64,000 nucleotides of DNA from Knoxdaviesia capensis (GCA_001510575.1 LNGK01000003.1:1417755-1481754); one strand, 5' to 3'. Positions 8,139 to 21,200 are shown, numbered from the stretch's first letter. Made by a program: numbers and translations. Notes: generated by a model from the letters alone, not told the origin.

Positions 8139-11100
8139 TTAATCACCCCACGCGCTCGCCTGGTCGTGGTTGGGATAGAAAAACGCCACCACCCCGATAA
8201 TCACATACACCGCACACAGCAGCGCGCCCTCCAGGTAGTTGCTGCGCCCGTCCAGCACCAGGAAGTTGACCATGAACGCCGACACAAACAGACACACCGT
8301 CTCAAACAGCGTGAAGTACAGCGTCATCTCGCGCTCCATAATCCACCCCAGAATCACCACCAGCGGCGTGATGAACAGCGCAATCTGGATCGAGCTGCCC
8401 ACCGCCACTCCGATCGCCAGGTCCATCTTGTTCTTCATCGCCACCGTAATCGCCGTCACGTGCTCCGCCGCGTTGCCCACAATCGGCAGGATGATCAGCC
8501 CGATGAAGACCTCGCCGACCGCCCCGCCCTCCACCACCTCCTCGATCGACTCGATCAGGAACTCGGCGCAGAGCGCCACCAGCCCCGTCGACACCAGCAG
8601 CAGCACCACCGCCGCCGTGCGCGACATGTCCGGCTCGGCCTCCACCACCACCACTCCGACGCTGTTGGCCACGTGGATCGACGGCGCCGTCGCTGCGATG
8701 CTGGGCGGGATGTGCGCCGGAAACATGGCTCCTGGAGGCCGCAGATTCGCCTGCTGGTTGAGCCGGTCGGGCAGCGAGTTGGTCCGGCGGATTCCGTACC
8801 GCACCCGCGGGATCGGCCCGCTGGCCACCGCCTGAACCATGGCTGCATCTTCCGGACGGGCAAACACCGTAGGCACAACATTCTTGACCGACATTCCACG
8901 GAGAGGGAACGCCCGACGGGCGCCGCCTCCCGATTCGTTGCCAGACTCGTTTCCTGCTGCAGCAGCCGCGCGCGACGAAGACCCGGTCAGCGTCCCACGC
9001 AGCGCAAAGTCGACCCGGTGCGGTTCACCCGCACCCGGAGGAGATCGGCTAGCATCCAGGGCGGCCAGCTTGGCCTGGCTCAACTTACTCGACTTCGTTT
9101 CCGTCATCTCAATGGCTTCCACTGCAAGTTCCTTGTCGTGCTTTCGGTGGCCGTGGCGGTGGTGACGATCTCGGTATGACTGACCGTGACGGTGGCGGTG
9201 ATAGCGCTTACGACGGTGTTTGCCGCCGTTGTCGCTGTTGTTGTCGTCATGGTGACGGTCTTCTTCTTCTTCCTCTTCTTCAACATGTCGACCGGTATTT
9301 GCGTCGTGGTGGCTGTGGCTGTTGTTACCAACAGTTTCCGAGGCGGGTCCTTCTTCAGCAGCAGTAGTCAGGATAGAAGCCGTGGCAGCGTGGGTATCGA
9401 GCGTATCGGTCGAGGCAATGCTGGACTTTCTCTTGCGACGACGAGCGCGAAGGACCTTCTTCATGCGTTTGGTGACAGTATCACGCGACCCATCAGAACT
9501 ATCGGAATCCGAGCTCGACGTGCTGTCGCTGTCCGAGCTTGACGAGTCCAGCCAAGCCGCCGCCGGTCCGGGCGTAGCCTCGGCATCAACAATATGCTGG
9601 GGCGTAGACTGGTACAGGTAGGCGTGCGACTTGAGCTGGAACAAGAGGTAGACGCCGTAAACGAGCAGGAGGATCTGCGGAGAACAAGGGTTAGCCACGA
9701 ACGCATACAGCCAAAGGTATGTTGACGGACAGAGGAATACGTACAACGCTCGTTCCACGGCTGATTTTCAGTGATTGTGTATCAGCCAGGTCCTCATTCA
9801 GGAAGGATGCATGAAAGGCAGTCTATTGGGATTGTCGTTAGCAAAGGAAAAAGAAAAAGCAAGTCCTGCAATGATGGCGGGTCTGTACTGGGCTGAGCAC
9901 GTACAGGCAAGACAAGACTGATGACACTCAAACTAAGTAGGCACGCACTCATCTGAGTGACGGTGCTGTTGTAGATCTGCTCGCGAAAGCGCAAGCCTCC
10001 GAGGAGGAAGCCCATTCCCAAAATGAGAAGGAGGTTTGCGAGGATCGATCCCAGAAGGGAGGCCTGAACGATTCGGATTTCATTCTGGAAGCCGTGACGG
10101 GCACAGTTAGCGGGAAAGGCACAACAGGACAGGAAGATAATCGAATGGAAGGACAAGAAAAAAAGAGGAGAGGAAGGGTTTACCTTTGCCAAAGCAATGC
10201 TGTTGTTTTTGTTTGTTACCAAGACAAGTAAGAAAATGTTAGAACTCCAAAAATGCCAAGATCTCGAAATCTAGAACCTCCAAAGAACCGTCGTGGCGGC
10301 TCTTTTGGTTGCGGAATGAGCCCAAATCTAGGGATCTGCCAGCCAAGAGCCAAGCGCATACTCGACTCTTGGCACCGACAACTTCAACGACACGTGCTTC
10401 CGCCGGTGGGGAATTACTAGAGATGATTGCTCGGGGGAGAAAGGGATTTTACACATACATGCTGGTGGGGAGGCAAGTGATGCGTTAGTATACGGTGTCA
10501 TGGCTGAAACAAAAGGTTGGACAACAAGCAGTAGTAGTGAGATGGGGCCACCAAAGCTTACAAAATAATCAGTTCTACGGCGTTTCCAAAGGTCACGTTG
10601 AGCAGAGCGCCAATAGCATCTCCAAACTGGCTCGCGACAATCTCAGTCGCGTGGGCAAGCAGGCCGGCCAGCGGGATGATGGCAATGCTGTTCATGGCAA
10701 AGATCAGGCCGGCGTGGGCGCCGGGGATGAAGTGCGTGGCCACGCCAATGGGCACAAACACCAGCAGCAGGTTGAGGTAGCTGTGGATGAGGATGGTCCA
10801 CGCCGTCTTCTTCAGACGCGCCATCAGCGGCGGCTTGGGCGCAATGGGCTTGTCGGGCCCAGCGGAGCCGGGGGTGCTGCCGTGGCTGGAGGCATTGTCG
10901 TCGGCGGCGGCACCGGGGAGGATGCCGGTGGGGGTACGGCTGGGACCATGGTGATGGTGGCCGGCAGTAGTGGGAGAATCGGGAAGTCTGGCGTCGTCGC
11001 GGGGGGCGGCGACACCGCGGCCGCGTTTCCCTATGATAGTCGGAGATGGCGGTCCAGCGACGGCCGACGCGGCGGGATAGGCATGGACGTCGGGGCCATC

Positions 11101-11439
11101 TTTGGCAAAGTCGAGCACGGCAGCAGTGGACGCTGTAAACGAAGACTGCGAGGACAAGGCCGACTTGCGCGGGGCAGCAGGAGTAGCAGCAGCAGCAGCA
11201 GCAGCAGCAGCGGTGGTGGTTGAAGACGGGCTAGTCTTCTCGTGGACGGCAGAATCAGGCTCGGCGGTGGTGGTCGCAGCAGCAAGAGCAGGAGGAGGAG
11301 AATTCAGATGCTCGTGGGCAGAAGACGAGGTCCGCAGAAAGCGACGGAAGAAGCCATTCGCGTGGTTATTATTCGATAATGCACCAGACCGTTGGCGATC
11401 TATATCGGGCGGATCAGGCTCAGATGAGGTTTCTTTCAT
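8139..11439 (-). CDS. VCX1: Vacuolar-type Ca2+/H+ antiporter (CAX/VCX1 family), five exons
   Basis: Exports cytosolic Ca2+ into the vacuole in exchange for protons. Exons on the minus strand are 11439-10562, 10199-10184, 10084-9905, 9822-9745 and 9674-8139, giving 895 residues, about twice yeast Vcx1. Residues 1-205 are a disordered Ser/Ala/Pro-rich extension with an Ala run. The first cation-exchange motif is GNAVEL (285-290), continuing through NEIRIVQASLLGSILANLLL. The second is GNAAEH (784-789), followed by VAVGSSIQIALFITPLVVIL. Between the two halves sits a linker of roughly 340 residues with Ser/Asp runs, an acidic run (about 516-523) and a His/Arg-rich stretch (about 525-564) that could bind metal or sense pH (inference). 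Exon 2 is only 16 nt (residues 293-298). The joined segment ELIIFIALAK is one residue shorter than I expect from yeast VCX1 or Arabidopsis CAX1, so that splice deserves checking. The start ATG is at 11439; in-frame sequence upstream is AT-rich. Confidence 0.9.
11189..11213. repeat. CAG/CTG triplet repeat coding Ala run
   Basis: An AGC/GCA triplet run on the plus strand reads as an alanine run in the N-terminal extension of the antiporter. It is a typical slippage-prone coding microsatellite. Confidence 0.8.
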
Positions 11440-14400
11440 CGGAAGAATAAAGCGGGCAAAATTAAGAGAGATGTCCGATGGGAATTGGGTCGCGGGATTC
11501 ACGATTGCCGTGATAACGCGTTTGTGGAAGGTTTTTTTTTTTATTTCTTTTTCTATGTATTGAAGAGAATCTATAGGAATAGACAAACGAAGGTGTAAGA
11601 TAATTGCACACACGCAACAGAAGAGAAGAAGAGAAGGAGAAGGCAAAAAGCCGGATGACCGAGACCTTTTTTGAAGATTTTAAAAAAGGAAGAGAAAACG
11701 GTCGAGGGTGGAAGAGGGAGGGAGAAGTGGCGAAAAAAAAGGAACAGGAAGAAGGAAAGCAGCTAAAGGGGCGATAGGCCAAAAGGTCCAGCAGCCAGCA
11801 AGACAAGGCCGATCACGAGGGAACGTACCTACCTAAACGTCAGGTTGGTGTAATTTGTCCAGCAGGGAAGGAGCTGTTTCTAGGGGAGGGAGCGAGCGCG
11901 CTAGGGTTGGACTAGACGGGAAAGTCACGATGATTTCGTTTGCATAGCCGCCGTTGGCTATGTGATGCTAGACTATATATGAGTGTGCTATGACGCTTCT
12001 ACAGCATAGCGATAGCACCGGCCGAATATAATAGTACACGCGTAACTTTACAGTTTGTCTTCTCCGGAGCACCAGCCCAGCCCCATTCAACCTGTCTCGC
12101 AGATCCAATGCAGTGTCCCTGTGTTCCTTATTTCTGAAGAACATCGGTGCTGCCTCTAGTGAAAGACTCGAAGGCGAAATCCCATCTCTCTCCTCCCCAC
12201 AAATCCCGTACTGCGCCTGCCTCTTCGGAGAGCCTGGCCTCTATCCTTCGTCCGCTTCGTTCTTGCCACGAGATTCCACGAGGCACTCGCTTTCGCCTGC
12301 ACCTTTTTCTCCACGCCAGAAGAGCTATGGCTGGCTCATTCACAGGGTTCATTCTTCCACTAAGGTTCGGTGAAGGACCACGTGCACTACTTACTTACTT
12401 CAAAACCCCAACACTGTGCAAGCCGTGCGCACACACACACAGACACGCGCATATCCACGCGTCCGAGACTACCTCCCTGCACCTTTCCTTCATCTGATGT
12501 TTTTTTCCCTCCGATCTGAGCAAGGCTTGTCCAGGGCCTGTGCCGAGATCCCGGCTCGGCAAACCCGGGCCCCCGGCATTCCACTGCATTCTCACTCTGT
12601 GTACGCTTTGCCCGCGATCACCCAAACAGCAAACAGCACAAGAAAGCATAATTGCATGGACGACGTGTGATATACATGTACTGCGACAGATCTATCATTC
12701 ATCGATAGTACTGTACATCTCCACATCTCAGGAACGCCCTCCGCCAAACCCGGTGTGTTAGTGCCACCCACACACAATCAAAAGCCGTTTGGTGATTGAT
12801 ATATACCTACCTGTATTAGTCTGTTCTAAAGCCACAAACATACCCAAATCTATGTAACATTACTACTGCACATGTATTCTGCTTTCCCTCTCGATGTGCT
12901 TTTCCGTTTCTTGCCGCCCGCCCCCAATGATTGATACATCACCACTCTATACACACCCCAAAAAGAAGCATTCTCGCAAGACACACACCACATCAACAGA
13001 GTCAAATCACGCAAGCAAGAAGATTCCCATAGAAACAGACACACACGCGACAAACCCAAGAAATTAAGAGGGAAAAAAAGCAATTCCAAAACCCAAAAAC
13101 GATACAGGCTTCGCAAGGGGGATATATATAGAAAGACAACAACGGCGCAAAAACGATGCAGCAAAAACGAGCGTAAAGAAGCAAGAAGTAGTAAGTAGTA
13201 GTAGTAGCAGTAGAAACCTAAGGAGTGACTCGAAAAAAGGTGACATGAACTGATTTCCACCCTCCGATATAAAAACCCAAACCCAGCACGAAAACCAAAC
13301 CAAAAAAAAGCGAGAGACAATTCAAAAACACATGTGTGCTTTCGGGGGGCATGCCGCCGTCTCTTGGTAAGAGAAACAAGCACCACACACATAAATCTAG
13401 CCTGACCCGTACGGGACTGGACAAAACGACAGCAAGTGCCCCCAGACAAGAAACATCCAGAGCAAAACAAGAACAATAGCCCCCCAGGTCCATCTGCAAA
13501 AGTGTGAGAAGACCTAGGGAGAACCAAAACAGGATGGGTAATCGTTAAATATCAAAGAACGGAGCGGGACGGGAAAAGAGAGGGTGGACAACCAAAGATA
13601 TAAAAAGAGTTGGTCAAGAGAGAGACAGGAAGAGAGAGAGATGGTAGGGAGCGTCAAGTTATGCCAAAAAGAGCAGCAAATAAAGAGGATAATGCAACGC
13701 CATTCAAACACGCGCGCATGAACATGATAAAAAAGCGACACCGGAACAAAGTATAAAACCCCAAGGCCAGAGAAACAACGAGTAAAACGTAGAGAAAAGA
13801 CGAAAAGCAGCCAACGAAGAGAGCACAACCACGCAAGAAGTCTCGCTTTTGCAAAAAAGAACATTGAGCGGAAGCGAAGAGCACAACGAACAAATTTGGG
13901 TTGTTTGTATCAGAAACGGATGGCTTGCTCGAAAAAGGTGTATGCAAGAAGGAGAAAAAAGAGAAATTAAAAAAGTTCAACGAAAATCGAATATATCCAA
14001 ACTTTGGCGGTAAAATTAACATATTCCTCAGTCTGGGGTTCGAGAGGAAAGAAATATACTAATAACTAGCTTCCAAGAAAGTAAACCGATAATCAAGGTA
14101 TATAGATAGCCGCCCTCAGAGGTAGAGGGGGTGAAAGGAAGAGGAGAAGAGAGCATTCTTTGGAAAAGTAAGGGGGCGTGGGTTAGTTGGTGGGCGAGGA
14201 GATATTAAAAAGGGGAGCAAAGATACGAGGCGGGACAGAAATATGTATCGTTTCCGCGCTGCATCGAGTGGTTATGTATGTATGGGAGGGCTATGAACTG
14301 GATACAGACAAACTGAAGAGAAAAGGGCGAAGCTTGGATAAAGAGGAGAGATTAAAAAAGGGGGGTGGGGGTGCGTGAAGAGGATCGCAACGGGGAAAGA

Positions 14401-14491
14401 GAAGAGGAATTATCCGGGTGAAAGAAGCGGAAGCAACACAGCCCAAGAGAAGAAAATCTCATGGTGGGGGTGCCCCCCGGCTGGGTAAGAC
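11440..14491. other. Spacer: antiporter promoter and long U-rich KIN4 3' flank
   Basis: The first part (11440 to about 12800) is the antiporter promoter, with A/G-rich plus strand near the gene and a TACTGTACA element at about 12708. From about 12850 to 14490 the plus strand is A-rich with few T, so the KIN4 sense strand is U-rich for some 1.6 kb directly after the KIN4 stop codon. This looks like a long 3' UTR or downstream transcript rather than coding DNA. The minus-strand ORFs here encode Phe/Leu/Ser-rich low-complexity peptides and I do not accept them as genes. Confidence 0.5.
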
Positions 14492-17400
14492 TCACGCCCG
14501 CTCATCGCCGCCACGAGCCTTTCCCCGCCGCCGGAAGAAATCCATCACGCGCTTCGCCGCCCCGGTACTGCCCTCATGGCTGGACCGGTACTCGTCGCCG
14601 TAGGCATCCGTGAACCGCTTGTTCTTCTGCAGCACGCCGCGCCCGCCGTTGCCGCCGGCCCGTGACCCCGTGGCCACCGACCGCCGGCTCAGGTCCGTGT
14701 CGATGTACCCGGCATTGCTATACGCCGACGCCGGCAGCCCTCCGTCGCGGCTGACCGCACCGGGTGCGTTCGCCACCGCGTACCGCGCGTGGTCCAGCGA
14801 CGTGTCCGAGTCGCCCCGCAGCATCGTCTCGCTCTGGATGAACGGCGGCGCCGACATCGGCATACGGTTCTGCGAGTCGACCCTGCTCGAGCCCGGGTGC
14901 CCGCCCTTGGCCACCGTCTGCATCTGGTCGAAGATCGGCGTCCGCTTGTTGGCCTGCTGGCTCAGCTGGCGCGGGTCGGACTCCCGCATCGGCAGGTCCT
15001 GCTGCGAGAACTGCTGCGCCATCGGCGGCGGCGACTCCTTGCCCAGGCCAATGGCCTTGCTGATCGATGTCGGAATCATCGAAAACCGCCGCGATTGCTT
15101 CTCCTTGGAGTACTGAGATCCTGCGATGCTACCGCTTCTCTTCTTACCGAGGGCGTACGAAATCGACCGGCGGGACATTCTCGAGTCTATCGAAGGGCGT
15201 CCAACCTCTTCTCCACCCGTAACCGCTCCCGTCATCATGGTGTTGTTGCTATTGGCCAAGCTAACCGGGGGATACTTCCGATTCTTGTCGGAAATGCCCT
15301 GCGACGACTGCGGCGGGCCGTGCGTGGGAGTTCCGGGGGGCTTTGCGTTCTTGCTCCTGAAGATGGATCCACTACGACCCAGGAGCTTGGAGCCGATATC
15401 GCCAATGGTGTTGGACCGCTTGTGGCCGCGAACCTCCGCGCTAGGGGGCCCGGCGTGCATGTTCTGTCCATCAGACGGGAATCCAGCCACCATGGCAAAC
15501 TTGGCCGGCACTCCAGGCCGGCCCAGCGACTGATCTTGTCCGTCGCTGGTGGACGGCTGCTGGATGCGGCCGTGGACATTGGTTCCCGCAACAGTGGGCG
15601 GCGCGGGTTGGCTGTAGCTGCCACGGACGATCGACGCGCCACCGGTGTGGGGCCGCGGGCCAGCAATTCCAGTGCTGGTGGTGTAGGCGTTGGTATCGGA
15701 GATCGGCCGTTGCGCGGCGTTCCGGGCTGCCTGCGCCGCTTGCTGGTTCTTGTGCGCACTGGGAGGTCGCTTAGACGAGTATGCATCCGCATCGGCGTAT
15801 TCCCGCGACGAGGACGGCTCCTTAGGCAGCGGCTTATCGGTCGAGACCTCCACGGGGCCGTAGCTGGCCACTCGAGTCTTGGGCTGCGACCGCGACGACG
15901 GGGACCCGGTAGCCTGATCGGCACCTCTCTGGGTTTGCGTGGTGGGAGCCACGTATTCAACCTGCACGGTGCGGCGTTTGGCGTCCTTCTGCTGCCTGGC
16001 AAGCGCCATGGCTTCGGCTTCGGCATCGTTATACACCTTCGAGTGCGCAAGGCCGCCCACAGTGGGAAGAACGCTCGGGTTCTTGGTCCTGGAAGACTCC
16101 CGCACAGACGCGCTCCGCATCATGCCGGGGGCATCATTCTGGTCATCCTCGGAAGGAACGGTGGTGTTCTGGATATCAGTCGACGTGGTTGTGCTGCTCG
16201 TGATTATCCGCACAACATGGGCGTACTCGCTGAGCCAGCTGTGGCGGGCAACTTCGAAGAGATCGGCACGTTCGCGGGGATCGGGGATCAATATCCGACG
16301 CAGCAGATCGCGGGCGTGTGGCGACACGTATTCGGGGAACGTAAGAGGAGTGCTGACGATATATTTGTAGAGAAGGTTGATGTTATCGCCTTCGGGGTTG
16401 GCCGGGTCGTCGTCGAATGGCAGATATCCGGCAAGCATGGCATACTATCAACAGCAGAAAGAACGGCCGTTAGTCTCGTCCACTGGCAGTCGTGTAGAAA
16501 CTTCAACAAACTCGTCATCACATCAACTTACCAAAATAACACCACAACTCCAAACATCGACTTTACGGCCAGTGTAAAGCGAGTCGCTGACAACAAGTTC
16601 CGGGGCCGCATAGCACGGGCTACCGCAGCTGGTCTGCATTAGATCACCACGGCGGATACCGTTCGTCCGGACCCGGTCCAAGCCGAGCTTCTTCACATAC
16701 TCGCGGTCACCTAGACTCCGCTCCTCCTCTTCGGAGAGCTCGTCGCCGGGGTCAAACATGTTGGCAAAGCCGAAGTCGGTGATGATGATGTTGCGGTTCC
16801 GGTCCAGCAGCAGGTTCTCCAGCTTCAGATCGCGGTGGACAATGCCCATCTTGTGCAAATAGCCCACGCCGGATATGAGCTGTGCGAACAGCCGCCGGGC
16901 CGCATTGTCTTTCAGGTAGCGGTGCTTAAGAATGTAGTCGAACAGCTCGCCTCCAGATGCATACTCAAGGACAATACCGATCCGAGATTCGTCGCTGATC
17001 ATGCCATGGAGTCGGACGATGTTGGGGTGAGACAGGCCTTTTAGAATGTTGACTTCCCGATGGATTTTGGCTAGGCGCGAGGGATTATTGCCGAGACTCT
17101 CTTTCTTAATGATTTTGATGGCAACCTAGATAGCTCACACTAGTTAGTATCCATTCCCTAGGCGAAGCTAGTAGACGGACTACATCAAGCTGATAGCTAG
17201 TCCACCATTCCTAATTGTTTTCTCGGGTCATAAAAGCAGACCACTAGTTTGTTGTTTTTGGGGGGGGATCAAAACAGCATTATGGAAGGGGAGCTTACCT
17301 GAACCCCATCGTCCTGTTTCCATCCAAGACGGACTTTACCAAACTCGCCTTCACCAATGACGTTTCCAAGTATGTAATCCCGGAATTTGGTCAGCTTCTC

Positions 17401-18270
17401 CCGTTTTCCCGATTTGTCGTGTCCCCTCCGTTGGCCACCGCGGCGTTGTTGGTCGGCGGAGTCCGAGGACATGGCAATTGGGGGAGGCACGGCGTCGTCG
17501 TGGATCTGGTCGCCGGTCAGGAGAGGTTCCTCGGCACGTTGTCTCCGCCGGGGATCCTCGGATTCGGAGGGACCGCCACGAGAGTAGTCGTCGGCAGCGG
17601 ACCGTTTAGATGATGAAGACGTAGACTGATTGGCGGTAGTCGATGCTCGCGATGACGGAATCGTCACAACACCACCTGTCCGGCCATCGCGGTTGCTGCT
17701 AGTTCGTTCCTGCGGTTCCTGGGCCATCTGGGCGTGCTTCTTCGTCCGGCCAGCACCAGCTGAGCGGGATTCTTCCATTTGTACCGACGACATGTCTGTA
17801 GCGGGTTGGGTCGGATACCGGGACGAGGTGGAGCTGGTGGAAATTCTCACCGGGATCTGAGGGCCCGCTGACACACCGCTGACACCGTTGGAGTCAGGAA
17901 GCCGGGGAGAAGTGGTAGATTCGTCGATAGAAGAGTAGTTTTTAGCTGAAGATGTTCGTGGAGGTGCAATCGGAGCAGATTGAGGGTTTCGGCGGCGCTG
18001 CTGGGCAGACGAGCTTGATTGCTGGTTGGATGACGAAGAGGGGGCGAAGTCAGGGAGAGAAGAAGGGATGGAATTGGCAGTCGCCAGGTCCAAGTTCATT
18101 GACGAGGCCGGGTCGAGGTCGGAGGAGGAGCGAATTAAGGAAGGAAGAACGGAGAGAGTATCTGCATAGTACGGCTCGCGGCGAGAAGTCGAAGGCGAGT
18201 ACAGCGGAGAAGACGGCGGTAATGGAGACGGTGAGAAAGGACTAGGATGCAGAGTTGCAGCAGAGGACAT
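14492..18270 (-). CDS. KIN4: KIN4-type serine/threonine protein kinase, three exons
   Basis: Exons on the minus strand are 18270-17299, 17125-16532 and 16444-14492, all phase 0, giving 1172 residues. The N-terminal 290 residues are Ser/Pro-rich and disordered. The kinase domain runs from about 300 to 575: glycine loop IGEGEFGKV, VAIK lysine at about 327 (just after the first splice), HRDLKLEN at 421-428, DFG at 441-443, CGSPCYAAPE, then YLPFDDDPANPEGDNINLLY. The activation segment between DFG and APE carries an acidic insertion (SEEEERSLGDREY). The last motif and the insertion match yeast Kin4/Frk1 and its filamentous orthologues. The 600-residue tail is disordered but closes with a conserved basic segment, AAKRVMDFFRRRGKAR, which may bind membrane (inference). 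Yeast Kin4 inhibits mitotic exit when the spindle is mispositioned; the role in filamentous fungi is less clear. The ATG at 18270 is used; an in-frame TTG at 18285 is not a credible start. Confidence 0.93.
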
Positions 18271-21200
18271 GATCCGGAAGGCCAATCAATATCGTCGCGT
18301 GTATTTTTTTTCTTCCTCTTTTCTCGGGGACAGGGCGGAGACTGAGATTGCGGATCAGGCCGGGTTCTGGTTGGCTACAATCACCATAAACTGGCTGCAC
18401 AAGGCAATTCGAGGCGGCGATTCTAGTTAGACAACGTTCCCGCACGTATTTCCTGGTGGGTTTTGGAACCCCAATAGTCGAGTCTTTCTGGGCCCTTAGG
18501 GGTGGAATTGGCAAGATACCCACAAGGACAAAGAGTCGCCAATCAAGAAAGAGAGGTATGTTGTTGTGTCGGTTGGAACGGCGAAATTTTAGAAGCCGAC
18601 AGGAGAAGTTCGGGACAGGAGAAGTCCGGCCGATAATCCAGGGAGTTTTGAGGAAAGAACAAAAACAAGTCGCTACTTCCAAAAAAGAACAAGAACAAAA
18701 GCCACGATATACTTCAGATGAAGATCAGGTGCGAAAAGGGTCAAACAAGAAGAAAGGAGAAGAAGAGAACCAAGTCCTGATCCACCAGATAAACGGTGTG
18801 GAGCCTGGTGTATGGCAGTGTTGTTTGGGGACAAATCTCAGGCGCGTTGGAAATGTGTGACGGCTATTTTCGCAAGGAGGATCGACAACAGCAATCGAAG
18901 AGGGTCCAAGTCGGGTCGTCGGATCTATGAGAAGTTGGCAGAGATTGGATTGCACGTTAGATTCGGGGAACAAGAGACAAATCCAGACGAACAAAAGAAT
19001 CTGTATTCTGGCGCCACGGCAGCAAAACAGCGGTTCACAGACGGAGAACCACCACAGTTCGCCCGTCGCGGTGCAAGTCGAAATGCGGAAGGGATTTTGG
19101 TTGTATGGCACGAGTAGCCCCAAGCAACTGGCGAAGGAGAAGAAGAAGAGAAACAAAAGAAGCGGGTATCTGCAGGTCGCAAGATATTGGCAGTATCTAG
19201 CGTAGTCGATTGATGCAATTTCGTTGGCTCGCGTTTATTGAGTCGAACAACGTGCAGATGCCGATAAAAGGAGAACCACCGACACGCAGCAAAAAGCACG
19301 CGGTGTGCGCGCGCATAGGAGAAGATCGGGTTACCGAGTCGGGAGTATCGAAGAAGATCAAGAATGAAGATTCCGATGTTGAAAATGGTCGATATTGCGC
19401 GATTTGAGTCCGATTTCGACGCGGCGAATTGAAGCGGGTGGTTGATTCGTTGTTCCCAGGATTCCCATCGCAACAACAACACACCAGCCAAGAGAGTGGA
19501 AGATCTTACCGTTTGATGATGGCTAGTACCACACCAGCGAACTAAACGACAGGACAATAAAAGATGGCGATGCTCCTGGATGGTTGGTGGTTAGAAACTC
19601 TAAATGCCGATGAAGAGAACTTGGGTATCCAACGAGAGAAGAAGAGGAAGTGAAGTGTCACGGGAATTGGGGGAGTTGGGCTCACAAGAATGAACAGGTC
19701 GCGACTTTTGATATTGGGGTTGAGTTGAAGTGGGTGGGTGGAGGAAGAACCAATCCTGAAACGAAGAAGGAGGTCAACGCAGAAATATTTCTCTGCGCAG
19801 GAACAACCAGCTTCGTAAGTTTCGGTCTTGCTTGATATGAGCCGGATCTTGGGCTCTGAGAGTGGGCTCCCGTTAATTGGAAGGGAAAGCCACGGGATAA
19901 TAGGAACAGATAATGCTGCTGGCTGCCAGAAGGGGCAAAGCAACCAGGAGATGGGATTGTCTGAAGAAAGGAAAAAAAAGAGGGAAGAAAGGAGAAGGGA
20001 GGAAGGGAGGGCAACAGAGAAAAAGAGATAACAAGGTCCAGCGACAAAAAGGAATAAAGCCCACAAGACTGAAAGGTGTGGTGAAGAGAGCTGAGAGTGA
20101 CCAGTGCAGTCAGTGCCTTAAGGGCTCCACTGATCTCAGCCAAGTGTTGCTGCTTCTCTCCAGAGTGTGCCTGAAATCTCAAGCCCGGCTCAGTCTGTTT
20201 TGACTTTTGGGGTGCTGTCTTCTTTCCTTCTCCCTCATCCACACATACAGGTACAAGAGCGAGAAAGGCGAAGGGGGAGAAAAGCACGAAAAGCGAGCGA
20301 AAAGAGAGTGCGAAAAACACCGGCCAAGCCCCTTTCAAGGGACTGAAAGCGCGGACGCAGGCGCAGAAGAAAAATAACAGTAGAGAGAAGCTCCCTGTTC
20401 GAAAGACGGGAACAGACAGGGGTACGATGCAGTATGCAGTTTACACAACAACACTGATGGGAAGAGTTGTGCAGTGGGAGAAGAGAGATGAACTGGGGGT
20501 AACCTTGGCAGTGGGCACAACGATAGCCAGGTCCTGACACCAGGAAAAACGCACAAGAGGACGGACTATCTCGCGAGAGGCTTAGCCTGGAGTTTACACA
20601 CAAGATTCCGGTCTCATCCTTCACATGGTAGCGTGGAGGAAAAAGGAAACGACGGGCGAAGGTAGTGGTACAGTATAGTAGGTCGTAGTGTTGTTTCTAT
20701 TTATTATCGTGTACGAGTATAGGTGTCGGTTTGGGTTGGACACTAGAAGCCGTGGAATGAACCACGGACAACAAGCACGCACTGGTCGGAGCGATCGCAG
20801 AGGACTGAGGATCCGGGGCTAAAATTAACAGCAGCGCTATCGTGCAAAAGTTTGGACGCGGGTCTATGCGTAGGGAAGAAGCCCAAGGGGTGTCAGTTCT
20901 GCAGACTAAAGAATAGGGAGACTCCACGGCATTGCTTGTGTGTATACAGTACGCTTGTCGACTTCCCTACATAGCCTGCACAGCACCATATATGTGAATG
21001 TGTGCAGACTCGTATAGGTATGAGCAGCAGCGATTTGCCGTCGATCGAGACAAAGAAAAGCCGTCGGAGGATGCATGTACAGTAGATACATGTACGAGTA
21101 AGTAACGTGTACGAGGACTGGTGACGCGGAAAGGCAGCGGACGGACTCGAGTCAAAGGGATCGCGATGGTGTCTCGAACGCAGGTCTCTCCGGCTGAGCA

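Noticed and set aside
13002..14022. Phe/Leu-rich minus-strand ORFs that look like membrane proteins
   Set aside because: The sense strand is simply U-rich after KIN4; several frames give the same kind of peptide.
14789..16642. 617-codon plus-strand ORF opposite KIN4
   Set aside because: It crosses the KIN4 intron and kinase domain in antisense and is Arg/Gly/Leu-rich, as expected of a shadow.
18271..18285. Upstream in-frame start for KIN4
   Set aside because: The codon at 18285 is TTG; the first ATG is at 18270.
19239..19247. Second B-box-like match on the minus strand (GAGTCGAAC)
   Set aside because: T stem is partly paired, but no A box or complementary acceptor strand upstream.
18925..19557. 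210-codon minus-strand ORF upstream of KIN4
   Set aside because: Ser/Arg/Phe composition follows the CT-rich strand; no motif, and no start or splice context that convinces.
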